Shown here: positions 34,568 to 43,469 of the stretch, in pieces
How positions within the stretch are numbered: position 1 is the first letter of the stretch
How the letters are laid out: each line of letters begins with the position of its first letter
Assembly (NCBI RefSeq): GCF_002196855.1
Contig: NZ_NIPW01000028.1
Coordinates: forward strand, 1 to 64,000
DNA length: 64,000 nucleotides
Source: Haematobacter genomosp. 1
Lineage (GTDB): Bacteria; Pseudomonadota; Alphaproteobacteria; Rhodobacterales; Rhodobacteraceae
Direction: 5' to 3'
Position numbers and translations under genes: made by a program
Notes under the pieces: generated by a model
The model's input: only the letters and a program-made list of their open reading frames with translations
Database searches by the model: none
What the model was told of the DNA's origin: nothing

Positions 34568-35926
34568 TTACTTTTTCCCTATGCTCTGCAGCACACGGTC
34601 AAGTTTCTGGCCCTGGATGGAAGTATAGGGGGCCTCGCGCACCGCATTGTAGTAGGCGGCCGGATCATATGTCGGAATGCCGAGCTTCAGGTGATCGACG
34701 GTAAGAAGGCCCATCGCGGACAGGACCGAATAGGCAGCAACATATTGTTGCGACTGCGCGGAAATCCGGCTTGCCCGGGCGTTCAGCAACTCCTGCTCCG
34801 CGTCCAGGACGTCAAGCGTGGTGCGCGCGCCGAAGCGGGCCTCCTCCCGGACACCATCATAGGCGACCTGCGCCGCCCGGATCTGTTCATCGATAGACGC
34901 CAGAGAGGCACGCGAAACCTGCAGTTGCGACCAGGCGGCACCAACCTGATAGGCCACGTTCACAGCCGACTGCTGAAGCGCCGCGCGGGCCTGATCCCGA
35001 CCGGCGATCGCCTGACGATGCAGGGATGACAACGCGCCCCCCTGATAGATCGGCTGGGTCAGCGAGAGAGTAAGGGCCGAGGCATCATCCCCGCTCTGAT
35101 CCCGCGCGACGGAACCGGTGGCAGAAACTGTCGGCAGGCGCTGTGCCGCCGCGAGCGAGACGTTCAGTTCCGCCACGTTGACCTGACGCTGCGCCTGACG
35201 CACATCGGGATGGGTACGAACGCCGACCGCCTTTGCATCATCCACGGATGCCGCGCTGCGGGGCGGCGTCGGCGGCGTGGCGAGAGTGCCCGGGTACTGC
35301 CCGGTCGCGGCCTTGTAAGCCTCCCGTGCCGTGGTCAGATCACCTTGAGCGCTGGAAAGCTGCGCGCGGGTCGAGGCCAGCCGAGCCTCCGCCTGCGCGA
35401 CATCGGTGCGTGTCACCTCGCCCACGTCGAATCGATCCTGCGCGGCCCGAAGCTCCTCGCCGATCACGCGCACCGAATTTTGGTTCAGCGAGACATACTC
35501 AATGGCACTGCGCACGTTCATATAGGCCTGAACGGCATTCAGCAGCACCTGCTGCTCAACCCCGACCAACGCCTCGCGCGTGGCAAGCACCGATTCGCGC
35601 GCGATCTCTATCCCAAGCCGATTGCGGCCCGAATCATAGAGCGTGAGACTTGTGGACAGCCCTATGGTGCTTGTGAGCCGCCGCGTCAGTACGGGATCCA
35701 CCCACCGCGACTGCGCCACGAAAGCGAGCGTCGGGCGCAGCGCTGCGACGGCAGTAGCCACATCTTCGTCCGCTGCGCGGAGAACGGCCCGGTTCTGCTC
35801 CAGAAGGTTGGAATTGCGATAGGCCGCGATGAGCGCGTCTGTCAGCGTTTCGGCCCCAGCCGAAGTAACGGACAAACCCGCCGCGAATAACGCCGCGAAA
35901 AACCTGACCTTCGATCGCCCTGCCAT
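34568..35926 (-). CDS. tolC: TolC-family outer membrane efflux protein (452 aa)
   Basis: Outer-membrane channel for type I secretion and tripartite efflux. A signal peptide precedes cleavage after SAGA near residue 25, so the mature N-terminus is ETLTDALIAAYRNSN. Two internally repeated halves of long helices follow (ALRPTLAFVAQ in the first; LPTVSATGSV, YQGGALSSLHRQAIAGRDQA and LLNARASRISAQSQQYVAAY in the second). ATG 35926 has GAGG at 6 nt and is preferred to the ATG 30 nt upstream. It is 60 nt downstream of pcm. No exporter or adaptor genes are adjacent. Confidence 0.93.
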   Translation of the reverse strand: MAGRSKVRFFAALFAAGLSVTSAGAETLTDALIAAYRNSNLLEQNRAVLRAADEDVATAVAALRPTLAFVAQSRWVDPVLTRRLTSTIGLSTSLTLYDSGRNRLGIEIARESVLATREALVGVEQQVLLNAVQAYMNVRSAIEYVSLNQNSVRVIGEELRAAQDRFDVGEVTRTDVAQAEARLASTRAQLSSAQGDLTTAREAYKAATGQYPGTLATPPTPPRSAASVDDAKAVGVRTHPDVRQAQRQVNVAELNVSLAAAQRLPTVSATGSVARDQSGDDASALTLSLTQPIYQGGALSSLHRQAIAGRDQARAALQQSAVNVAYQVGAAWSQLQVSRASLASIDEQIRAAQVAYDGVREEARFGARTTLDVLDAEQELLNARASRISAQSQQYVAAYSVLSAMGLLTVDHLKLGIPTYDPAAYYNAVREAPYTSIQGQKLDRVLQSIGKK

Positions 35927-35986
35927 GTCCCGCCTCGTTCCTGATCTTTTTTTCATTAGTCAGGCGGTGTCCTGTCCAGATCCAGT

Positions 35987-36640
35987 CTAGAACACGAAAC
36001 CCCGCTCTGCCGCAAAGCCCGGAAGGACGGGCGCGGAAGCATTGAAAGCATAGCGCCAAGTCATCTCGCCGTCGATCTTGTATCCGATGCGACAGACGCC
36101 GAGAGCACGCTCCATGAACAGGCAACCGATGCGGCCGCCATCCTTGAGCTGGGCGAGGATCTTTTCCGGAACGTCTTCGACAGCCCCTTCGAGGATGATC
36201 ACGTCGAAAGGCCCGTGTTTGGGAGAGCCTTCGGCGAAGTCACCCTTGACGATTACGGCGTTGTCCACACCCTCCGCCGCGAGCAGATCCTGCGCTTCTG
36301 CGGCAAATTCCTCATCCTGTTCGATGCCGACGACGGCTTCGGCCAGCCGTGCGATCACCGCGGTCGAATAGCCGAGCCCCGCACCGATATCGAGCACGAG
36401 ATCATCCGCCCCGATATCCAGGGCATCAAGGAGCTTGGCCAGTGTGCGGGGTTCCAGCAGAAACCGATCCCGCCCGATATAGACGTTCTCGCCGACATAG
36501 GCGGCTTCGCGCAACGGGGCGGGAATATAGACTTCGCGCGGAACGCTCAGCATCGCATCGATAATCGGGTATTTCGTCACATCAGCGGGGCGGATCTGGG
36601 TGTCCACCATCACCGTGCGGCGGCTCGCGAAATCCGACAT
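35987..36640 (-). CDS. pcm: Protein-L-isoaspartate O-methyltransferase family protein (217 aa)
   Basis: SAM-dependent methyltransferase that repairs isoaspartyl residues. DNTQIRP-type N-terminus is seen here as VDTQIRPADVTKYPIIDAM, and motif I is LDIGAGLGYSTAVIA, followed by VVGIEQDEEF and FDVIILEGAVEDVP. Rhodobacterales copies typically sit next to tolC, as here. The start at 36640 gives the usual length of 217. Some members of this branch may act on other protein substrates. Confidence 0.9.
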   Translation of the reverse strand: MSDFASRRTVMVDTQIRPADVTKYPIIDAMLSVPREVYIPAPLREAAYVGENVYIGRDRFLLEPRTLAKLLDALDIGADDLVLDIGAGLGYSTAVIARLAEAVVGIEQDEEFAAEAQDLLAAEGVDNAVIVKGDFAEGSPKHGPFDVIILEGAVEDVPEKILAQLKDGGRIGCLFMERALGVCRIGYKIDGEMTWRYAFNASAPVLPGFAAERGFVF

Positions 36641-36791
36641 TGCCCGTTCCCGTCCAGTCCTGCGTCGAAGGTGTCTTGCCACAGAAAATCAGCGGCGGCA
36701 ACAACGCCCGTTGCACCTCACTGCTGCCGAAACCTTAGCCTTGCCGGGGCCATAATCGCAGCGTTCCGACCATAAAGCCGGTGATTCTCTG

Positions 36792-36812
36792 GGCATAGTT
36801 TCGAATTATGCC
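36792..36812. promoter_or_regulatory. Inverted repeat in the pcm-potA divergent region
   Basis: GGCATA at 36792-36797 and TATGCC at 36807-36812 form a 6-bp inverted repeat around an AT-rich 9-bp centre containing TTCGAA. It lies in the 320-bp gap (36641-36960) between the divergent pcm and potA-like genes, which otherwise holds no gene. The symmetry suggests an operator, but no regulator is known. Confidence 0.35.
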
Positions 36813-36960
36813 GCTAGTTTATGCAGAAATGTCGAGAATTGACCGGGATTGTCGCAAACGACCTAGCGCCAAGGCGCGCCGCTGGTCGTGATACCCACTC
36901 ATGGCTCCGATGGAGCTATAGAAGAACGAGCGGCCCGAGCCGCCAGACAGGGAGACTTGC

Positions 36961-38064
36961 GTGGAACCAGCCCAGGGCCGCGACCGGTTCGTGGAGTTCG
37001 AGCACGTTCAGAAGAGCTACGACGGCGAAAACCTCGTCGTCAAAGACCTCAATCTCACGATTTCCGAGGGAGAATTCCTCACCATGCTCGGACCCTCCGG
37101 TTCGGGCAAGACCACCTGCCTCATGATGCTGGCAGGGTTCGAGACCGCGACTCACGGAGAGATCCGGCTGGACGGCCGTCCGATCAATACCGTGCCGCCG
37201 CACAAGCGGGGCATCGGCATGGTGTTTCAGAATTACGCGCTCTTTCCGCATATGACCGTGGCCGAAAATCTTGCCTTCCCGCTCGAAGTGCGGGGGATGG
37301 GGAAGGCGGAACGGGAGGCAAAGATCGCCCGCGCGCTCGACATGGTGCAGATGGGCGCATTCGGGGCAAGGCGCCCGGCCCAGCTTTCGGGGGGCCAGCA
37401 GCAGCGCATCGCCCTCGCCCGGGCGCTGGTGTTCGATCCGAAGCTCGTGCTGATGGACGAGCCGCTGGGCGCGCTGGACAAGCAGCTCCGTGAGCACATG
37501 CAGTTCGAGATAAAGCGGCTGCACCACGAGCTTGGGATCACCGTCGTCTATGTCACCCACGATCAGGGCGAAGCGCTGACCATGTCCGACCGGGTCGCCG
37601 TGTTCAACGACGGGCGCATCCAGCAGCTCGCCCCGCCCGATGAGCTTTACGAACGCCCGCGGAACAGCTTCGTCGCCCAGTTCATCGGCGAGAACAACCG
37701 CCTTCCGGGCACGGTCGAGAAGCTCGGCCCGGACAAGGCTCTCATCCGGCTCGCTACGGGCGAGGTGATCGACGCGACGCCGGTCAACCTGCGCCACGAA
37801 GGGCAGGAGACGCTGGTTTCCATCCGCCCGGAACGGGTGGAGTTCAAGCCGGAGATGATGCCGAAGGACGCCCACATGATCGACGCGGAAGTGATCGAGG
37901 TGATCTACATGGGCGACGTTCTCCGCACCCGAATGAAGGTCGCGGGGTCGGACGATTTCGTGATGAAATGCCGCAACACGTTGAGCCAGACGAAACTCTC
38001 GCCAGGGCAGCAACTCAGGATCGGCTGGGCACCGCAGGATGCGCGCGCGCTCGATCCGGTCTGA
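36961..38064 (+). CDS. potA: Polyamine-type ABC transporter ATPase (PotA family, 367 aa)
   Basis: Cytoplasmic ATPase of a spermidine/putrescine-type importer. Walker A is GPSGSGKTT, the Q-loop VFQNYALFPHMTV, the signature QLSGGQQQRIALARAL, Walker B LVLMDEPLGALD and the switch VTHDQGEAL. A C-terminal regulatory TOBE domain follows from about residue 270 (LVSIRPERVEF). The start is GTG 36961 after GGGAG. It is the first gene of a four-gene operon (ATPase, binding protein, two permeases). Confidence 0.92.
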   Translation: MEPAQGRDRFVEFEHVQKSYDGENLVVKDLNLTISEGEFLTMLGPSGSGKTTCLMMLAGFETATHGEIRLDGRPINTVPPHKRGIGMVFQNYALFPHMTVAENLAFPLEVRGMGKAEREAKIARALDMVQMGAFGARRPAQLSGGQQQRIALARALVFDPKLVLMDEPLGALDKQLREHMQFEIKRLHHELGITVVYVTHDQGEALTMSDRVAVFNDGRIQQLAPPDELYERPRNSFVAQFIGENNRLPGTVEKLGPDKALIRLATGEVIDATPVNLRHEGQETLVSIRPERVEFKPEMMPKDAHMIDAEVIEVIYMGDVLRTRMKVAGSDDFVMKCRNTLSQTKLSPGQQLRIGWAPQDARALDPV

Positions 38065-38091
38065 CTCCGGAAGCGGCAACGGACAGCATAA

Positions 38092-38114
38092 GGCGGATTT
38101 CCGCGGAAACCGCC
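38092..38114 (+). promoter_or_regulatory. Intercistronic hairpin between potA and potD-like genes
   Basis: GGCGG-A-TTTCC (38092-38102) pairs with GGAAA-CCGCC (38105-38114), a 10-bp stem with one bulge and a 2-nt gap, in the 79-bp space between the ATPase and binding-protein genes. Hairpins here often stabilise the downstream message so that binding protein is made in excess. There is no T run, so it is not a typical terminator. Confidence 0.5.
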
Positions 38115-38143
38115 GGATAACAGGGCAAACAGGGAGCCTGAAG

Positions 38144-39217
38144 ATGAAGAAGATACTTGCGCTGACGACGGCGCTCTCGGCGGCGGGCCTCGGCACCGCG
38201 CAGGCCGAGGTCGTGGTGATGAGCTGGGGCGGCGCCTATGGCATGGCGCAGACCGAGGCGCATGTGAAACCCTTCGAGAAGGACACCGGCATCAAGGCGA
38301 CGATGCTGGATTCCGACAACCCCGCCGCGCCGATCAAGGCGATGGTGGAGGCGGGCAACGTCACCGTGGACATCGCGTCGCTCGAATATTCCGACGCGGT
38401 GCGGCTTTGCGACGAAGGGCTGCTGGAGGAGATCGACGTCTCCAAGCTCGCCGCGGCGCCCGATGGCACCGCTGCCGCGGACGACTTCTTTGAGGGCGCC
38501 GTGACGGACTGCCTCGTCGCCACCGACGTCTGGGCCACCATCTATGCCTATGACGAGACCAAGTTCCCCGGCGAGAAGCCCGCGACCGCCGCCGACTTCT
38601 TCGACACCGCCAAGTTCCCGGGCAAGCGCGGTATGCGCAAATCGCCCAAGACGGTGATCGAACTCGCCCTGATGGCGGACGGCGTGCCGGCGGCCGAGGT
38701 CTATGACGTGCTGGCCACCCCGGAAGGGCTGGACCGCGCGTTCAAGAAGCTCGACACGATCAAGAAGGATGTCGTCTGGTGGGAAGCCGGCGCCCAGCCG
38801 CCGCAGCTTCTGGCGGATGGTGAAGTTTCCATGACGATGGCCTATAACGGGCGCATCTTCAACGCGGTGATCGGCGAGGGCAAACCGTTCGTCACCGTCT
38901 GGGATGGCATGCAGTACGAGTTCGAAGGCTACGTCATCCCGAAAGGTGCCCCGCATCTGGAGGACGCGATCAAGTTTCTCGACTATTCGACCTCGCCCGA
39001 GAAGCTCGCCGACATGACGCAATACATCAGCTATGGCCCGACGCGGAAATCCACCGCGACCATGGAGCGGACCTACAAGGACGGCAAGACCGTCATGGCC
39101 CCCTATCTGCCCACCACCCCGGCCAACATGACCAATGCGGTCGAGACGAACTTCGAATTCTGGGTCGATCACGATGCGGATCTGAAAGAGCGTTTCAACG
39201 CCTGGCTCATCAACTGA
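38144..39217 (+). CDS. Polyamine-type periplasmic binding protein (PotD/PotF family, 357 aa)
   Basis: Extracellular solute-binding protein with a clear signal peptide (MKKILALTTALSAAGLGTAQA, cleaved after AQA near residue 21). The mature protein opens with VVVMSWGGAYG, the usual first strand of the PotD-like fold, and carries WWEAGAQPPQLLADGEVSM and FEGYVIPKGAPHLEDAIKF in the second lobe. It supplies ligand to the PotB/PotC homologues downstream. Polyamine binding is likely from operon type, but opine- or amino-acid-binding relatives exist. Confidence 0.9.
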   Translation: MKKILALTTALSAAGLGTAQAEVVVMSWGGAYGMAQTEAHVKPFEKDTGIKATMLDSDNPAAPIKAMVEAGNVTVDIASLEYSDAVRLCDEGLLEEIDVSKLAAAPDGTAAADDFFEGAVTDCLVATDVWATIYAYDETKFPGEKPATAADFFDTAKFPGKRGMRKSPKTVIELALMADGVPAAEVYDVLATPEGLDRAFKKLDTIKKDVVWWEAGAQPPQLLADGEVSMTMAYNGRIFNAVIGEGKPFVTVWDGMQYEFEGYVIPKGAPHLEDAIKFLDYSTSPEKLADMTQYISYGPTRKSTATMERTYKDGKTVMAPYLPTTPANMTNAVETNFEFWVDHDADLKERFNAWLIN

Positions 39218-39325
39218 CCTGAAGAAGCCCGTCCCGGCCCCGCCCCTGCGGGACCGGGCATGTCCAGTCTATCCGGCGGCGGGATGTCAGCGCGCCTGCC
39301 GCCAATCCAGAGGCATCGAAGCAAG

Positions 39326-40603
39326 ATGGTCGAAACCACCGCGGTCTATCCGCCCGGACGACAGCCCGACAGTGTCCTGCCGGAAGAGAGCGGCAAAGCG
39401 CTCAGACGGTCACTGGCACGGTCGCAGAGGAGCGCACGGCGCAGGGCGCTGCTGCTTGTGCTGCCGCTGCTGCTGTTCATCGTCGTCACCTTCGTGATGC
39501 CCATCGGCCAGCTTCTGCTCCGCTCGGTCTATAACGACGGCTTTTCGGCCAACATGCCTGCGGTCTCCGGCTGGCTGGACGATCACCCGGGTGCGGAACC
39601 CGACGAGAGCGCCTTTGCCGCGCTCGCCACCGACATCAGGAATGCGGCGGAGGCCAAGACCCTCGGTACCGTCGCCACGCGGGTGAACTACGACCTGCCC
39701 GGCACGCGCTCGCTCTTCACCTCCGCGGCGCGAAAGTCGCGCGACTGGCAGCCGCCCTACCATGAGACGATGGTGGCGGAAGATGCGCGCTGGGGCGACC
39801 CCGTGCTCTGGGGCGTGATGCGTCAGGCCGCGCATCCCTATACCGCCAACTTCTACCTCGCCGCGATCGACATGCAGCGCGATGACGCCGGCGCGATCGA
39901 GCGCGTGCCGGAGGACCGCCGCATCTATGTGCCGCTCTTCCTGCGCACCTTCTGGCTCTCCGCCCTCATCACCGGCATCTGCCTCGTTCTGGCCTATCCC
40001 ATCGCGCATCTGCTGGCGACGCTGCCGCTTCGGCGGTCCAACCTGCTGATGATCCTTGTCCTGCTGCCCTTCTGGACATCGCTTCTTGTCAGGACGACGG
40101 CGTGGATGGTGCTTTTGCAGGAACAGGGCGTGGTCAACAACATGCTCGTCGCGCTGCGGATCATCAACGACGATCAGCGCCTGCCGATGATGTACAACCA
40201 GTTCGGCACGATCATCGCGATGACGCATATCCTCCTGCCCTTCATGGTATTGCCGCTCTACTCCGTGATGCGGCCGATCAACCCCTCCTACGTGCGCGCG
40301 GCGCGAAGCCTCGGCGCGACCTCCTGGACAGCCTTCCGCCGGGTGTATTTCCCGCAGACCCTGCCGGGGATCGGGGCGGGGTCGCTGCTCGTCTTCATCC
40401 TTGCGGTCGGCTACTACATCACCCCCGCGCTGGTCGGCGGGGCAAGCGGGCAGCTCATCTCCAACCTGATCGCCTATCACATGCAGGGCAGCCTGAACTG
40501 GTCGATGGCGGCGGCGCTGGCGGCGATCCTGCTGGCCGCGGTGCTGCTGCTCTACTGGCTCTATGATCGCCTGATCGGCATCGACAACATGAAGCTCGGC
40601 TGA
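39326..40603 (+). CDS. potB: Polyamine-type ABC permease with large periplasmic insertion (PotB family, 425 aa)
   Basis: Inner-membrane permease. After a cytoplasmic N-terminus the first membrane helix is LLLVLPLLLFIVVTFVMPIG (about residues 42-62). About 130 mostly hydrophilic residues then follow before the second helix (FWLSALITGICLVLAYPIA), where ordinary PotB proteins have a short loop. The ATPase-docking EAA loop is YVRAARSLGATSWTAFRRV. At 425 residues it is about 130 longer than E. coli PotB. ATG 39326 is chosen over earlier in-frame ATGs because the extra sequence looks non-coding; the ribosome binding site is weak. Confidence 0.9.
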   Translation: MVETTAVYPPGRQPDSVLPEESGKALRRSLARSQRSARRRALLLVLPLLLFIVVTFVMPIGQLLLRSVYNDGFSANMPAVSGWLDDHPGAEPDESAFAALATDIRNAAEAKTLGTVATRVNYDLPGTRSLFTSAARKSRDWQPPYHETMVAEDARWGDPVLWGVMRQAAHPYTANFYLAAIDMQRDDAGAIERVPEDRRIYVPLFLRTFWLSALITGICLVLAYPIAHLLATLPLRRSNLLMILVLLPFWTSLLVRTTAWMVLLQEQGVVNNMLVALRIINDDQRLPMMYNQFGTIIAMTHILLPFMVLPLYSVMRPINPSYVRAARSLGATSWTAFRRVYFPQTLPGIGAGSLLVFILAVGYYITPALVGGASGQLISNLIAYHMQGSLNWSMAAALAAILLAAVLLLYWLYDRLIGIDNMKLG

Positions 40604-40612
40604 GGAACGACG

Positions 40613-41533
40613 ATGGCCCTTCCCGTCTATGCAAGCCCGCTCGAACGCGTCTGGCACTATGTCTATCTGACGCTCTGCACGCTCATCTTCCTGTTCCTGA
40701 TCGCGCCGATCCTTGTCGTCATCCCGCTCTCCTTCAACGCGGAGCCCTACTTCACCTTCACGGAGAAGATGCTGGCCTTCGATCCCCAAGGCTATTCGAC
40801 GCGCTGGTATGACATGCTCCTGACCTTCGGCACGCAAGCCCCGGATGCTCCGCGGACGAGCGCCTTCTGGGCAGACGTGTGGCAGAACGCGACATGGGTG
40901 AAGGTCGCCAAGAACTCGATCATCGTCGGCTTCTTTGCGACGCTGGTCGCCACGACGCTCGGCACCATTGCAGCGCTTGGCCTTTCCCGGCCCGAGATGC
41001 CGTTCCGCCGGTCGATCATGGCGCTGCTGATCTCGCCGATGATCGTGCCGGTCATCATCACCGCGACGGGGCTGTTCTTCTTCTACTCGCGTATCCAGAT
41101 CCAGCAGTGGGGCGTACCCTACCTCGGCCTTGTCCTGTCGCATGCGACGCTCGGGATCCCTTTTGTCATCATCACGGTGACGGCGACGCTGGTCGGGTTT
41201 GACCGGTCGCTCAGCCGCGCGGCGGCGAGCCTCGGTGCGTCTCCCGTCCGAAGCTTCTTCAAGGTGACGCTGCCCATCATCCTGCCGGGGCTGATCTCCG
41301 GGGCGCTCTTCGCCTTCGTGACCTCCTTCGACGAGGTGGTGGTCGTGCTGTTCCTCGCCAGCCCGGACGAGCAGACCATTCCCCGCCAGATGTGGAACGG
41401 CATCAGGGAGCAGATCAGCCCCGCCATCCTCGCCGTGGCGACCATCCTCATCGTGGTCTCCATCGGTCTTCTGACCACGGTCGAACTCCTGCGCCGTCGG
41501 TCGGAGCGTCTCCGCGGCCTCAGCCCTGGCTGA
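40613..41533 (+). CDS. potC: Polyamine-type ABC permease (PotC family, 306 aa)
   Basis: Second permease of the importer. Six membrane helices are visible, the first at LTLCTLIFLFLIAPILVVI; the EAA docking loop reads SRAAASLGASPVRSFFKVTLPIILPG. GAGGA lies 6 nt before the ATG, 9 nt after the PotB stop. The segment between helices 1 and 2 is somewhat longer than usual. The operon ends here, followed by a strong hairpin and a convergent gene. Confidence 0.93.
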   Translation: MALPVYASPLERVWHYVYLTLCTLIFLFLIAPILVVIPLSFNAEPYFTFTEKMLAFDPQGYSTRWYDMLLTFGTQAPDAPRTSAFWADVWQNATWVKVAKNSIIVGFFATLVATTLGTIAALGLSRPEMPFRRSIMALLISPMIVPVIITATGLFFFYSRIQIQQWGVPYLGLVLSHATLGIPFVIITVTATLVGFDRSLSRAAASLGASPVRSFFKVTLPIILPGLISGALFAFVTSFDEVVVVLFLASPDEQTIPRQMWNGIREQISPAILAVATILIVVSIGLLTTVELLRRRSERLRGLSPG

Positions 41534-41553
41534 GGACAGCGGCCGGAAATGAA

Positions 41554-41583
41554 GCGGGACGCAAGCCATCGCCTGCGTCCCGC
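41554..41583 (+). terminator. Strong hairpin after the pot operon
   Basis: A perfect 10-bp stem, GCGGGACGCA (41554-41563) with TGCGTCCCGC (41574-41583), has a 10-nt loop and lies 20 bp after the permease stop. No T tract follows, so it may act as a 3' stabiliser or a Rho-assisted terminator between the convergent operons. Confidence 0.5.
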
Positions 41584-41611
41584 CCACATTATCAAAGGCC
41601 TGCCGCCCGAG

Positions 41612-41650
41612 GCTCAGACCGGGGGCTCAGACCCGAAGCTCAGACCGCCG
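41612..41650. repeat. 13-bp direct repeat, three copies
   Basis: GCTCAGACC begins at 41612, 41625 and 41638, exactly 13 bp apart, with variable 4-bp ends. The third copy covers the stop codon of the convergent D-amino acid transaminase gene. The function is unknown; it may be a slippage product at the convergent junction. Confidence 0.8.
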
Positions 41651-42500
41651 CTTTGCGCATCTCGTCGAGATAGATTTCCCGAAGGCGTGCCGCCACCGGG
41701 CCGGGTTTCCCTTCCCCGATCGCTGCCCCGTCGATTTCGACCACCGGCATCACGAAAGCGGAGGCGGAGGTGAAGAACGCCTCGTCCGCCGCCTGCGCTT
41801 CCTCGACCGTGAACAGCCGCTCCTCGACCTCCATCTGCGCCTCGGCGGCGAGACGGATCACCGCGGCGCGGGTGATGCCATGCAGGATCTCCTCGGAGAG
41901 GGGCCGGGTGATGATCCGCCCGCCTTTCACGATATAGACGTTGTTGGACGACCCCTCCGTGACGAAGCCGTCCTCCACGAACCAGGCGTCATCGACCTCC
42001 GCCTTCTTGGCCATCATCTTGGCCATGCTCGGGTAGAGAAGCTGCACCGTCTTGATGTCCCGGCGTCCCCAGCGGATATCGGGGACGGAGATCACCTTCG
42101 CGCCGGTCTTCGCCTGCGGACTGTCCGCCAGACCGGGCTTCGACTGGGTGAACAGCACCAGCGTCGGCGTTACGCTCTTGTCGGGAAAGGCGAAATCGCG
42201 GTCGCCCGGATTGCCGCGGGTGACCTGAAGATAGACCATGCCATCCTCCACCCCGTTGCGCGCGATCAGTTCCCGGTGGATCTCCAGAAGCTCATCATCC
42301 GAAACGGGCGCGGCCATCTCCAGCTCGCCCAGCGAGCGGGCGAGCCGCCTTGTGTGGCCGTCGAAATCCACCAGCTTGCCGCCCAGAACGCTCGTCACCT
42401 CATAGACACCGTCCGCCATGAGGAAGCCGCGATCAAAGATGGAGACGCGCGCCTCCTCCTCCGGCAGATAGTCACCATTTACATAGACGATGCGGCTCAT
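41640..42500 (-). CDS. dat: D-amino-acid transaminase (286 aa)
   Basis: Fold-type IV PLP enzyme. The PLP lysine is Lys150 in RWGRRDIKTVQLL, the pattern of D-amino-acid transaminases rather than IlvE. FDRGFLMADGVYEVT near residues 22-36 and EGSSNNVYIV near 190 are family landmarks. It probably moves the amino group of D-amino acids to 2-oxoglutarate, making D-glutamate. The ATG at 42500 lies 1 nt past the stop of the dgcA-like gene. Order dgcN-dgcA-dat implies that D-glutamate made here feeds the two enzymes encoded upstream. Confidence 0.88.
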   Translation of the reverse strand: MSRIVYVNGDYLPEEEARVSIFDRGFLMADGVYEVTSVLGGKLVDFDGHTRRLARSLGELEMAAPVSDDELLEIHRELIARNGVEDGMVYLQVTRGNPGDRDFAFPDKSVTPTLVLFTQSKPGLADSPQAKTGAKVISVPDIRWGRRDIKTVQLLYPSMAKMMAKKAEVDDAWFVEDGFVTEGSSNNVYIVKGGRIITRPLSEEILHGITRAAVIRLAAEAQMEVEERLFTVEEAQAADEAFFTSASAFVMPVVEIDGAAIGEGKPGPVAARLREIYLDEMRKAAV

Positions 42501-42501
42501 G

Positions 42502-43467
42502 TTACCCCCAAAGCTCGGCGTCGGACGGATGCACGCCCGCAGCGTCGTAAAGCAGCGAGCTGACGCGGTCTTCGGCCAGAAGCAGCGGCCCGTCAAGATC
42601 GACAACAGCCGCGCCCTGCGCCACCAGCACAGCAGGCGCCATGGCGAGGGAAGACCCCACCATGCAGCCGACCATGATGCCATAGCCCGCCGCATGCGCC
42701 GCATCACGCAGCGCCAGCGCCTCCGTCAGGCCGCCTGTCTTGTCGAGCTTGATGTTGACGAGATCGTATTTGCCCGCGATGTCGTCCAGCGAATGCCGGT
42801 CATGGCAGCTTTCGTCGGCGCAGACCGGCAGGGGGCGTGCCATTTCCGCCAGCATCTCGTCCGCCCCTGCAGGGAGCGGCTGCTCCACCAGCGCCACGCC
42901 GAGCCGCACCAGATGGGGGGCAAGGTCGCGATAGACCTCCGCCGTCCAGCCTTCGTTCGCATCGACGATGATCCGCGCCTCCGGGGCACCACGCCGCACG
43001 GCTTCCAGCCGGCCCATGTCATCGGCGGTGCCGAGCTTGATCTTCAGCAGAGGGCGGAAGGCGTTCCGGCGCGCCGCCGCCTCCATCCGTTCCGGCGTAT
43101 CCAGCGACAGGGTGAAGGCGGTGATCATCGGCTCCGGCCTCGGCAGCCCCGCCATATCCCAGACACGCCGGCCCGCGCGTTTCGCCTCCCAGTCCCAGAG
43201 CGCGCAATCGACCGCGTTCCGCGCGGCGCCCGGCGGCAGCATGGCTTGCAGCTCCGTCCGGCTTAGGGGAAGCTCAAGCCCCTCGATCTGCCGGGTCACG
43301 CTCTCCAGACTTTCGCCGTAGCGGGCATAGGGCACGCATTCGCCGCGCCCGGTGATGCCATCCTTCTCCACCGTGACGGTCAGCACCTTGGCCTCCGTGC
43401 GGGAGCCGCGCGATATGGTGAACACTTCCGCGAGCCGGAAGGTATCGGGGGTTACGGTCAGCTTCAT
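42502..43467 (-). CDS. dgcA: N-acetyl-D-glutamate racemase, DgcA-type enolase-superfamily enzyme (321 aa)
   Basis: Muconate-lactonising/dipeptide-epimerase branch of the enolase superfamily. The catalytic bases are Lys144 of KIK (142-144) and Lys240 of NIKLDKTGG; the metal ligands are Asp169 (VDANEGW), Glu195 (VEQP) and Asp218 (ADES). Such sequences were long named L-Ala-D/L-Glu epimerase. Next to a DgcN homologue, the better name is DgcA, which racemises N-acetyl-D-glutamate to the L form. The start at 43467 lies 2 nt past the dgcN stop. Confidence 0.85.
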   Translation of the reverse strand: MKLTVTPDTFRLAEVFTISRGSRTEAKVLTVTVEKDGITGRGECVPYARYGESLESVTRQIEGLELPLSRTELQAMLPPGAARNAVDCALWDWEAKRAGRRVWDMAGLPRPEPMITAFTLSLDTPERMEAAARRNAFRPLLKIKLGTADDMGRLEAVRRGAPEARIIVDANEGWTAEVYRDLAPHLVRLGVALVEQPLPAGADEMLAEMARPLPVCADESCHDRHSLDDIAGKYDLVNIKLDKTGGLTEALALRDAAHAAGYGIMVGCMVGSSLAMAPAVLVAQGAAVVDLDGPLLLAEDRVSSLLYDAAGVHPSDAELWG

Positions 43468-43469
43468 GG

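Noticed and set aside
39410-41587. 725-codon open frame on the minus strand
   Set aside because: It lies fully opposite the two pot permease genes, has no ribosome binding site, and its translation is a low-complexity Arg/Asp/His-rich shadow caused by high GC.
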